DNA of 10,670 nucleotides. Source: an uncultured Flavobacteriia bacterium (GTDB taxonomy: Bacteria; Bacteroidota; Bacteroidia; Flavobacteriales; Flavobacteriaceae). Each line of letters begins with the position of its first letter. Positions within the stretch are counted from its first letter, which is position 1. The translations under genes and the position numbers were made by a program. The stretch lies in NCBI GenBank assembly GCA_946482495.1, contig CAMLRV010000064.1, positions 1 through 10,670 of the forward strand, read 5' to 3'. Below the pieces are notes generated by a model. That model saw only the letters and a program-made list of their open reading frames with translations. It was not told the origin of the DNA and ran no database searches. Positions 1-5,456 of this stretch are shown here, in pieces.

Positions 1-54
1 TTAGAGGAAACTATAACTAAATTTATTGCTATTTTAGCAAGCGAAAAAAAATAA
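1..54 (+). CDS. 3' end of a probable DHH-family phosphoesterase (NrnA-like), partial
   Basis: An open frame runs from the window edge to a TAA stop and gives only 17 residues, LEETITKFIAILASEKK. DHH/DHHA1 phosphoesterases of the NrnA type (nanoRNase / pAp phosphatase) commonly end with a helix of the form SLEET-x-KF, just after the GGGHKNASGG substrate motif, and this tail fits. From memory, the gene upstream of gldI in Flavobacteria is often such a phosphoesterase, which supports the call. The stop lies 10 bases before the gldI start, so the two are probably co-transcribed. With so few residues the family call is an inference. The presence of a coding 3' end is more certain than its identity. 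Confidence 0.45.
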   Translation, partial: LEETITKFIAILASEKK

Positions 55-64
55 ATTTCAAAAA

Positions 65-613
65 ATGAAATCTTTAAAATATATATTGATTGTTGGGTTT
101 GGACTTTTCTTAACTTCATGTTCTCAACAACAAGCTCGTAAACCAATTTCTAACACATCTGGTACTTTCATGAAAGAATCGATTGATAGAAATAAAAAGA
201 TGAATGCACAGGAAAAAGAATCCATAGCAAAAATCATCAAAAAAGATACCGCACACATTTACAATATTTCTGAAAAAGGATTCTGGTATGCCTATAAAAC
301 TAAAAGTAATGAAAATGTATTTCCAGTAAAAGGTGATGTAGTTACTTTTGATTATGAAGTAACAGATTTATACGGAAATACGATTTATACTGCTGAAGAA
401 TTAAAAACGCAAACTTATCATGTAGACAAACAAAACATCATGAATGGTTTAAGAAATGGAATTAAATTAATGCATAAAGGGGATAAAGTGAAATTTATTT
501 TCCCATCACAATCCGCATACGGTTATCATGGAGACAATAAAAAAATTGGAACCAATCAACCTATAATCTGTATTGTAACTTTAAACGACATCAAATCTGT
601 AAACGCTGAATAA
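65..613 (+). CDS. gldI: GldI-type gliding motility lipoprotein with FKBP-like domain
   Basis: This is a 182-residue lipoprotein. A hydrophobic signal peptide (residues 4-18) ends in the lipobox LTSC with the lipidated Cys at 19. A charged helical spacer (about 30-70) is followed by an FKBP-like domain at about 88-177. Size and architecture match GldI, an FKBP-related lipoprotein needed for gliding motility and chitin use in Flavobacterium johnsoniae, thought to help fold gliding or type IX secretion components in the envelope. The FKBP active site looks degraded. The usual F-D pair after the first strands is replaced by I107-Y108, the Trp at the pocket floor by L129, and the I-P-P-x-A loop by I161-G-T-N-Q-P. 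The AYG tyrosine (Y152) remains. Isomerase activity is therefore doubtful and a chaperone or structural role is possible. The gene is followed after 12 bases by another isomerase gene, which suggests one operon. Confidence 0.85.
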   Translation: MKSLKYILIVGFGLFLTSCSQQQARKPISNTSGTFMKESIDRNKKMNAQEKESIAKIIKKDTAHIYNISEKGFWYAYKTKSNENVFPVKGDVVTFDYEVTDLYGNTIYTAEELKTQTYHVDKQNIMNGLRNGIKLMHKGDKVKFIFPSQSAYGYHGDNKKIGTNQPIICIVTLNDIKSVNAE

Positions 614-625
614 TTAAATCATAAA

Positions 626-1708
626 ATGAAAAGAATTTTAATTGCCCTACTTATTTTATTAAATACTATATTACTTTCTTGCAATAGTGCTGCGGAAAAA
701 GGAGAATTAGGAGATGGATTATATGCCTTAATTGAAACCTCAAAAGGAGATATTACTGTAAAATTAGAATTTGAAAAAGTTCCATTTACTGTAGCCAACT
801 TTGTAACTCTTGCTGAAGGAAAAAATAATTATGTGAGTCCAAAATATAAAGGAATTCATTTTTACGATGGATTAACTTTCCATAGAGTTGAATCAAGTCC
901 TCCAATGTGTCAAGGTGGTGATCCATTAGCATCAGGACAAGGTGGACCAGGTTATAAATTTAAAGATGAATTTCACCCAGATTTAAATCATGGAAAAGCC
1001 GGAATTATATCAATGGCCAATTCTGGACCTAACACAAATGGTTCTCAATTTTTTATTACAACCGAACAAACTTCATTTTTAGACGGGAAACATTCTGTTT
1101 TCGGAGAAGTTGTTGATGGTTTAGACATTGTAAGTACAATTGTTGTTGGCGATCCAATCAATAAAGTTAAAATTATCAGAATTGGTCAAGCTGCAAAAAA
1201 GTTTGATGCTGTAAAAGTATTTAAGGAATACTTTGAAAAACAAGCTGAATTACAAAAAGTATTAGAATCAGTAAAAGCTAAAAAAGTTGCACTAATTGAA
1301 AATATTAAAACTACAGGAACTAAATCAAAATCTGGATTAATATATAAAATTATTAAATCTGGAGCAGGTAAAAAAGCAACTCCTGGACAAGAGGTGTTTG
1401 TTCATTATGCTGGATTTTTCCTTGATGGTACATTATTTGATACAAGCTATGCATCTGTTGCAGAAGAAAATGGAACTTTAGATGTTGCAAGAAAAGCGGA
1501 CAATGGTTACGTTCCATTTCCATTTACTTATGGTAGTAAAACTGGTTTAATCCCAGGATTTATTGAAGGTTTAGAAAAAATGAAATTTGGTGATAAAATT
1601 GCATTGGTCATTCCAGGTCATTTAGGATATGGAGAGCAAGGTACTGGGCCTATTCCGCCAAACGCCACATTATATTTTGAAATTGAACTATTAGAAAAAC
1701 AAAATTAA
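626..1708 (+). CDS. dual cyclophilin-FKBP peptidyl-prolyl isomerase lipoprotein
   Basis: This 360-residue protein joins two unrelated prolyl isomerase folds. The signal peptide ends in LLSC with lipid Cys19. A cyclophilin domain spans about 33-187 (FHRV at 85-88, QGGD 96-99, QFFIT 141-145, GKHSVFGEV 154-162). A short helical linker spans about 190-235. An FKBP domain spans about 253-358 (VHYAG with Y261, F271-D272, LGYGE with Y335, IPPNA). Fusions of this kind are known as dual-family immunophilins. It should act on proline bonds of exported proteins while anchored in the envelope. The cyclophilin pocket is unusual. FHRV is followed by a one-residue insertion and Pro where the substrate-contacting Phe normally sits, and the Trp of the TPWL motif is F151. 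The FKBP pocket keeps Y and F-D. It lies 6 bases before a paralogue of the same architecture, so tandem duplication is likely. Confidence 0.9.
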   Translation: MKRILIALLILLNTILLSCNSAAEKGELGDGLYALIETSKGDITVKLEFEKVPFTVANFVTLAEGKNNYVSPKYKGIHFYDGLTFHRVESSPPMCQGGDPLASGQGGPGYKFKDEFHPDLNHGKAGIISMANSGPNTNGSQFFITTEQTSFLDGKHSVFGEVVDGLDIVSTIVVGDPINKVKIIRIGQAAKKFDAVKVFKEYFEKQAELQKVLESVKAKKVALIENIKTTGTKSKSGLIYKIIKSGAGKKATPGQEVFVHYAGFFLDGTLFDTSYASVAEENGTLDVARKADNGYVPFPFTYGSKTGLIPGFIEGLEKMKFGDKIALVIPGHLGYGEQGTGPIPPNATLYFEIELLEKQN

Positions 1709-1714
1709 TACATT

Positions 1715-2935
1715 ATGAAAAAATTATTATTACTATTCTGTGCCTTAACATTAACAGTTGCACCAGCACAAACAAAAAAAGCAAAACCAAAACAAGTAGT
1801 TGAAGAAGGAATTTTTGCTGAAATTTTTACCAATAAAGGTAATATCAAATTACAATTAGAATTCCAAAAAACGCCTATTACTGTTGCTAACTTTATTACT
1901 TTAGCAGAAGGAACAAACACATTTGTTACAAATGACAGAAAAGGAAAACCTTTTTACAACGGATTAAAATTCCACAGAGTAATTGCTAACTTTATGATTC
2001 AAGGTGGTTGTCCATTAGGTAATGGTTCTGGTGATCCAGGTTATAAATTTAAAGATGAATTCGACCCAAGTTTAAGACATGATAAACCAGGAATTTTCTC
2101 TATGGCAAACTCTGGTCCAGCAACAAATGGTTCTCAATTTTTCATTACTCATAAAGATACACCATGGTTAAACGACAAACATAGTGTTTTTGGACATGTA
2201 GTTTTTGGACAAAATGTTGTTGATGCAATCGCACAAGATGATGTGATAGAAAAAATTATAATCACAAGAAAAGGTAAGGCAGCTAAAGCGTTTAATGCGG
2301 TAAAAGTTTTTTCAGATTACATGAAAATGAAACCAGAATTAGACAAAAAAGCAGCTGAAGAAGCTAAAGCTAAAGCAGATGCTCAAGCTAAAATTGATGC
2401 AGAAAAAAGACAAAAAGAAGCAGAAGCTAAAGCCATTGCTGATAAAGAATTAAAAGCAAAACTAGCACCAGTTTTAGCAGCAAAAGTTGCTGAATTTAAA
2501 GCCTTAAGAGCAAAAGCAACTAAAACTCCATCAGGTTTAGAATACAGTATTTTGAAAAAAGGTTCAGGTGTAAAACCAACTGAAGGAAAAGATATCTACG
2601 TTCATTATGCTGGTTATTTAGAAGACGGAAGTTTATTTGACAGTAGCTACGAAGCAGTTTGCAAAACGTACGGAAAATTTGATCAAAACAGAGCAAATCA
2701 AAATGGTTACCAACCTTTCCCATTTCAATATGGTAAGAAAGATGGTTTAATTGCTGGATTCTTAGAAGGAATCAACAACATGAATTTAAATGACAAAGCT
2801 ATTTTCTTTATTCCTGCAAATTTAGGATATGGTGAAAGAGGTGCTGGAAATGTAATCCCACCAAATAGTAACATTATTTTTGAAGTAGAAATTTTAGAAA
2901 GTTTACCAACTACTTCAGCTCCGGTAAAACAATAA
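1715..2935 (+). CDS. dual cyclophilin-FKBP peptidyl-prolyl isomerase with coiled-coil linker, exported
   Basis: This 406-residue paralogue of the preceding gene has the same domain order but is not a lipoprotein. Its signal peptide ends APA-Q, with cleavage likely after A18. The cyclophilin domain (about 34-185) is canonical: FHRVIANFMIQGG at 86-98 (R88, F93, M94, Q96), W151 and H156. The linker (about 200-268) is rich in Ala, Lys, Glu and Gln and should form a long helix or coiled coil. The FKBP domain (about 292-396) keeps Y298, F308-D309, Y372 and IPPNS. Between F308-D309 and the next aromatic strand (FPFQYG) there is an insertion of about 20 residues, also present in the paralogue. The predicted role is a soluble periplasmic foldase with two catalytic heads on a rigid spacer. 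It is the last gene of the isomerase block and is followed by a strong terminator. Confidence 0.9.
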   Translation: MKKLLLLFCALTLTVAPAQTKKAKPKQVVEEGIFAEIFTNKGNIKLQLEFQKTPITVANFITLAEGTNTFVTNDRKGKPFYNGLKFHRVIANFMIQGGCPLGNGSGDPGYKFKDEFDPSLRHDKPGIFSMANSGPATNGSQFFITHKDTPWLNDKHSVFGHVVFGQNVVDAIAQDDVIEKIIITRKGKAAKAFNAVKVFSDYMKMKPELDKKAAEEAKAKADAQAKIDAEKRQKEAEAKAIADKELKAKLAPVLAAKVAEFKALRAKATKTPSGLEYSILKKGSGVKPTEGKDIYVHYAGYLEDGSLFDSSYEAVCKTYGKFDQNRANQNGYQPFPFQYGKKDGLIAGFLEGINNMNLNDKAIFFIPANLGYGERGAGNVIPPNSNIIFEVEILESLPTTSAPVKQ

Positions 2936-2945
2936 ATATTTTCAT

Positions 2946-2978
2946 AAAAAAAGTCCCGATTTCTCGGGACTTTTTTTT
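2946..2978. terminator. bidirectional intrinsic terminator
   Basis: The arms GTCCCGA (2953-2959) and TCGGGAC (2964-2970) pair perfectly around a four-base loop. An A-run of seven lies before the stem and a T-run of eight after it, so the hairpin can act on both strands. It separates the isomerase block from the convergent lipoprotein gene. The stop codon of that gene lies inside the T-run. Confidence 0.92.
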
Positions 2979-3420
2979 ATTCCTTAATTTGAACACTTAA
3001 ACCTACACCAATTATATTTGGCACGAATCCGAATTTAGATTTAGGTGAAATTTCAATTTTATAATTTCCTTCTGCGAATTTCAATTTTTCAGCAATATTT
3101 ATTCTAGTATCACAAACATCACCTACACAATCATTCCCATCTAATTTAATATCAACAATTTTCATTTGTATACTTCCATCTGGTTGTGTAATTTTTAAAT
3201 CAATTGGAAATTCATTCATTTCAGAACCAAATACATGAGAAATCTCTAAGAAAACATTATACTTTTGATTCACATCTGAAATTTCAAAATCATAGGTTTT
3301 TAAATCTTTCTCATTCCAACGTCTTTCTGGTAAGTCGTTTTCAAACTCTCTATAAATTTCTTTTTTTGTACAGGAAAGAAATGTTGCCAAAGACAACATA
3401 AGGAAAACTAGTTTTTTCAT
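2977..3420 (-). CDS. small lipoprotein with GldH-like layout
   Basis: This 147-residue lipoprotein has a signal peptide ending FLSC, with lipid Cys17. The order of landmarks recalls the gliding lipoprotein GldH. These are a short spacer with I-Y-R-E-F, a Trp (W35) in an R-W-N-E-K-D context, a phenylalanine strand (YDFEI), K-Y-N-V-F-L (53-58), and a C-terminal G-N-Y-K-I-E-I strand followed by N-I-I-G-V-G-L. A CVGDVC pair (C98, C103) may form a disulfide or bind metal and is not something I recall from GldH. Homology is suggested by pattern only, so I leave the symbol blank. It is monocistronic, convergent with the isomerase block and divergent from ruvX. It shares its 3' end with the bidirectional terminator. 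Export to the envelope is likely; the molecular role is unknown. Confidence 0.75.
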   Translation of the reverse strand: MKKLVFLMLSLATFLSCTKKEIYREFENDLPERRWNEKDLKTYDFEISDVNQKYNVFLEISHVFGSEMNEFPIDLKITQPDGSIQMKIVDIKLDGNDCVGDVCDTRINIAEKLKFAEGNYKIEISPKSKFGFVPNIIGVGLSVQIKE

Positions 3421-3472
3421 ATTTTGCAGGTTAAAGTTTTTACTAAATTATAAAAAAGGCATTGTATTTGTT

Positions 3473-3480
3473 TACTTTTG
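3473..3480 (+). promoter_or_regulatory. candidate -7 box for ruvX
   Basis: TACTTTTG matches the Bacteroidota -7 consensus TAnnTTTG and lies 16 bases before the ruvX start. No convincing TTTG -33 box is found at the usual spacing, and such A/T-rich boxes arise by chance, so confidence is low. Confidence 0.3.
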
Positions 3481-3496
3481 TAGTTAAATTTACAAA

Positions 3497-3910
3497 ATGG
3501 CAAGAATTTTATCTATAGATTACGGAATAAAGCGAACAGGAATAGCTGTTACAGACGATTTTCAAATTATTGCAAGTGGCTTAACCACAATTCCTTCTGT
3601 AGAATTGATTTCGTTTTTAAAAACCTATTTTTCGAAAGAAAATGTGGAAAAAGTTATTATTGGCGAACCAAAACAAATGAATGGCTTACCAAGTGAAAGT
3701 GCCGAAATTATTGAAAAATTTATCGTACAATTTCAAGCCGAATTTCCTACTATGAAATTAGAACGTATTGATGAAAGATTTACTTCTAAAATGGCTTTTC
3801 AAACCATGATTGACAGTGGATTAAAGAAAAAACAGCGTCAAAACAAAGGTTTAATTGACGAAATTGCAGCTACAATTCTGCTTCAAGATTATTTGAATTA
3901 CAAGAAATAA
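3497..3910 (+). CDS. ruvX: RuvX/YqgF Holliday-junction resolvase-like nuclease
   Basis: At 137 residues this is the normal length of the YqgF/RuvX family, which has an RNase H-like fold. Acidic residues expected at the metal centre are visible: D8 in S-I-D-Y-G, E57 in I-I-G-E-P, the DER motif at 92-94 followed by FTS, and D121 in D-E-I-A-A. Family members are proposed Holliday-junction resolvases and, in E. coli, act in 16S rRNA 5' maturation; both are family knowledge. The start chosen gives the standard M-A-R-I-L-S-I-D opening. The gene is divergent from the lipoprotein gene. Peptide deformylase, which I recall as a frequent neighbour of ruvX in related genomes, is not next to it here. No terminator follows; repeats and a new promoter do. 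Confidence 0.93.
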   Translation: MARILSIDYGIKRTGIAVTDDFQIIASGLTTIPSVELISFLKTYFSKENVEKVIIGEPKQMNGLPSESAEIIEKFIVQFQAEFPTMKLERIDERFTSKMAFQTMIDSGLKKKQRQNKGLIDEIAATILLQDYLNYKK

Positions 3911-3922
3911 ATAGTAAATTTG
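3892..3922 (+). promoter_or_regulatory. Bacteroidota-type promoter for the SRPBCC gene, overlapping the ruvX end
   Basis: TTTG (3892-3895) is followed by exactly 19 bases and then TAAATTTG (3915-3922). Both boxes match the Bacteroidota primary sigma consensus TTTG-N19-21-TAnnTTTG. The -33 box lies inside the last codons of ruvX. Transcription would begin within the heptad repeats, giving a leader of roughly 90 bases that carries the palindrome at 3968-3990. This is a pattern match only. Confidence 0.45.
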
Positions 3923-3943
3923 GATTTACGATTTAAGATTTAC
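3923..3943 (+). repeat. GATTTAC heptad repeat, three units
   Basis: Three head-to-tail seven-base units, GATTTAC, GATTTAA and GATTTAC, lie directly after the candidate -7 box. The same heptad occurs again on the other side of the SRPBCC gene and nowhere else obvious in the window. Function is unknown. Confidence 0.8.
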
Positions 3944-3967
3944 AAAACCAAAAAAGCAAATATCATA

Positions 3968-3990
3968 TTGGCTTCGAGAACCTCAGCCAA
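3968..3990. repeat. bulged palindrome in the leader of the SRPBCC gene
   Basis: TTGGCT (3968-3973) pairs with AGCCAA (3985-3990). Inside, GAG (3976-3978) pairs with CTC (3982-3984) after a two-base TC bulge, leaving a three-base loop. No T-run follows, so it is not a classic terminator. The core GGCTTCGAGAACCTCAGCC resembles a CTTCGA...CTCAGCC palindrome that I recall as a scattered intergenic repeat in Flavobacteriia, so it may be a copy of a genomic repeat family. Confidence 0.6.
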
Positions 3991-4017
3991 CATTCAACAA
4001 TAAATATAAAAACAGAA

Positions 4018-4410
4018 ATGAATTTAGAAAGTCCAAAAACAAACGTAGAAAAATCAGCAGAATATATTTTTAATGCGTTAACAGATATTAAAAACTTTGA
4101 AAAATTAATGCCTGAAAACATTGCCAAATTTGAAGTAATTGATGAAAATTGTTTCGAATTTGGTTTGAAAGGTATGCCAGAAATAAAATTGGTTAAAAAA
4201 GAAGCTACACCTAACTCTAAAGTAGTTTTAGGAGCAGCATCAAGCAAATTACCTTTTACTTTAACAGCAAATATTGACTCTGTTTCAGAAAATTCTAGTG
4301 CGGTACAATTATTTTTCGAAGGTGATTTCAATCCAATGATGGCGATGATGGTAAAAGGACCAATTGGAAAGTTTATTGAAACCTTATCAACAAATATGAC
4401 TAAATTGTAA
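4018..4410 (+). CDS. SRPBCC-fold (START/polyketide-cyclase-like) protein
   Basis: At 130 residues it has the layout of the SRPBCC ligand-binding fold. An opening strand with K-T-N-V-E-K-S is followed by a helix containing I-F-N-A-L-T-D-I-K-N-F-E-K-L-M-P, the typical 'xxVWxxLTDxxNxxxLMP' start of this fold. Alternating strands follow, and a long C-terminal helix (about 108-128) would cap the hydrophobic cavity. There is no signal peptide, so it is cytoplasmic. The ligand is unknown. From memory, such a gene often sits next to pyrE in Flavobacteria, but here it stands alone between two heptad repeat tracts with its own candidate promoter and terminator. The start is the ATG after an A-rich leader. 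The fold is fairly clear and the function is not. Confidence 0.8.
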   Translation: MNLESPKTNVEKSAEYIFNALTDIKNFEKLMPENIAKFEVIDENCFEFGLKGMPEIKLVKKEATPNSKVVLGAASSKLPFTLTANIDSVSENSSAVQLFFEGDFNPMMAMMVKGPIGKFIETLSTNMTKL

Positions 4411-4436
4411 TTTACGATTTACAAATTTAGATTTAC
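4409..4436 (+). repeat. GATTTAC-type heptad repeat, four units
   Basis: Four consecutive seven-base units, AATTTAC, GATTTAC, AAATTTA and GATTTAC, begin at the stop codon of the SRPBCC gene and run up to the terminator stem. Unit and period match the tract at 3923-3943. Confidence 0.75.
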
Positions 4437-4437
4437 G

Positions 4438-4468
4438 AAAAGCGACTGATTACTTGGTCGCTTTTTTT
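4438..4468 (+). terminator. intrinsic terminator after the SRPBCC gene
   Basis: AAAAGCGAC (4438-4446) pairs with GTCGCTTTT (4457-4465) around a ten-base loop, and the T-run extends to 4468. It ends the SRPBCC transcript and separates it from the following secreted-protein gene. Confidence 0.88.
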
Positions 4469-4498
4469 GAATACATTTACATAAAAAACACATTATTT

Positions 4499-4972
4499 AT
4501 GAAGTACTTTTATTTAATTCTATTAATCGCTTCATTTTCGTGGAGTCAAGAAAATTACGCCAAAATAAAGTTAAGAAAAGATGTTTCTTTAGAGTTATTT
4601 AAGGAAAATTTCAATACAAATAAGCACAAACTTGAATTTAAAAACAACATTCTTATTTCTATTGACAACACCCCAATATTTGGAACAGATGGAGAAACTC
4701 CTATTTCAGAATTAACAAAAGCTGTTTTAACAATAAACAATAAAACTTATAATTTACAAGTAGATCATATGTATAATCCTTGGTTTGCTGATAATGTAAT
4801 TGCAACTAATTTTGATTTAATTGGTGAAAATGAAAATTATATCCTTAAAGTTATATTTTCAGATGGTGCAGGAACTTATGCTGCAGAATGGCTAATTGAA
4901 TGGAATTCATGTATTAGAGATATGATTACAAAAGACGACGTAATCATACAATCTTATTTTGGAAAAGATTAA
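4499..4972 (+). CDS. secreted protein of unknown function
   Basis: I do not recognise the family. An in-frame TTG at 4454 would lengthen the protein, but it lies inside the terminator loop. The ATG at 4499 instead starts directly with a signal peptide (hydrophobic 3-13, ending S-W-S-Q, cleavage likely after S16), so I use that start: 157 residues. The mature part looks mainly beta-structured and ends with a distinctive stretch: I-F-S-D-G-A-G-T-Y (119-127), then A-A-E-W-L-I-E-W and a basic-acidic tail with C138. The SDGAGxYxAEW stretch is probably the family signature. Size and absence of membrane segments suggest a soluble periplasmic or secreted protein. The VOC gene starts 16 bases downstream, so the two are likely co-transcribed. 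A weak -7-like box, TACATTTA (4472-4479), lies just after the terminator. Confidence 0.75.
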   Translation: MKYFYLILLIASFSWSQENYAKIKLRKDVSLELFKENFNTNKHKLEFKNNILISIDNTPIFGTDGETPISELTKAVLTINNKTYNLQVDHMYNPWFADNVIATNFDLIGENENYILKVIFSDGAGTYAAEWLIEWNSCIRDMITKDDVIIQSYFGKD

Positions 4973-4988
4973 AATATAAATCATAATT

Positions 4989-5456
4989 ATGAAAACGAAC
5001 AAAATAATTCCAAACTTATGGTTTGATGGTACTGCCAAAGAAGCCGCAGAATATTATGTATCCATTTTCAAAGATGGGAAAATAAACAATACGACCTATT
5101 ATCCAAAAACGGAAGCAGAAGGTTTAGCTGATTTCCAAAAAGACTTCGCAGGAAAAGTTCTAACAGTAGAGTTTGAAATATTAGGAATGTGCTTTATTGC
5201 GATTAATGCTGGTCCACAATTCAAATTCAATGAATCAGTATCCTTTATGATTCCTTGTAAAGACCAAACAGAAATTGACTATTATTGGAACGCCCTTACC
5301 ACAAATGGTGGAGAAGAAAGTGTTTGTGGTTGGCTTAAAGACAAATATGGTTTAAGTTGGCAAGTATGCCCTGAAAATTGGGAAGAATTAACCAAAAAGC
5401 CAGGTGCTTTCAAAAGCATGATGGGAATGAAAAAAATTATTATTGCAGATTTTTAA
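4989..5456 (+). CDS. PhnB-like VOC-superfamily protein
   Basis: This 155-residue cytoplasmic protein belongs to the PhnB / '3-demethylubiquinone-9 3-methyltransferase' (PF06983) branch of the vicinal oxygen chelate superfamily. Signature stretches are L-W-F-D-G-T-A-K-E-A-A-E-Y-Y (10-23), A-I-N-A-G-P-Q-F-K-F (71-80), S-F-M-I-P-C (85-90), a W-N-A-L-T-T-N-G-G turn (100-108), and C-G-W-L-K-D-K-Y-G-L-S-W-Q-V-C-P (113-128). The methyltransferase name is historical; most members have no proven reaction, and I infer none. The C-terminus stops at M-K-K-I-I-I-A-D-F, several residues earlier than I expect for the family, and the last 17 bases overlap the convergent menC gene. It probably forms a small operon with the secreted protein upstream. 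No terminator is visible at its end. Confidence 0.88.
   Translation: MKTNKIIPNLWFDGTAKEAAEYYVSIFKDGKINNTTYYPKTEAEGLADFQKDFAGKVLTVEFEILGMCFIAINAGPQFKFNESVSFMIPCKDQTEIDYYWNALTTNGGEESVCGWLKDKYGLSWQVCPENWEELTKKPGAFKSMMGMKKIIIADF

Noticed and set aside
1705..1920. Open frame of 71 codons on the - strand over the start of the second fusion gene
   Set aside because: It lies entirely antisense to a strongly supported exported isomerase gene and has no recognisable domain.
3968..3990. Terminator for ruvX
   Set aside because: The stem is bulged and is not followed by a T-run.
3963..4331. Open frame of 122 codons on the - strand opposite the SRPBCC gene
   Set aside because: The + strand frame has a recognisable fold, promoter and terminator. 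The antisense frame has no family features and low-complexity composition.
3923..4436. CRISPR-like array
   Set aside because: The units are seven bases and contiguous, with no spacers of regular length and no cas genes.
3923..4436. Insertion sequence carrying the SRPBCC gene
   Set aside because: No transposase, no terminal inverted repeats and no target duplication were found. The flanking heptads alone are not enough.
4972..4989. Separate promoter for the VOC gene
   Set aside because: The 16-base gap is too short and no box is visible; co-transcription is simpler.
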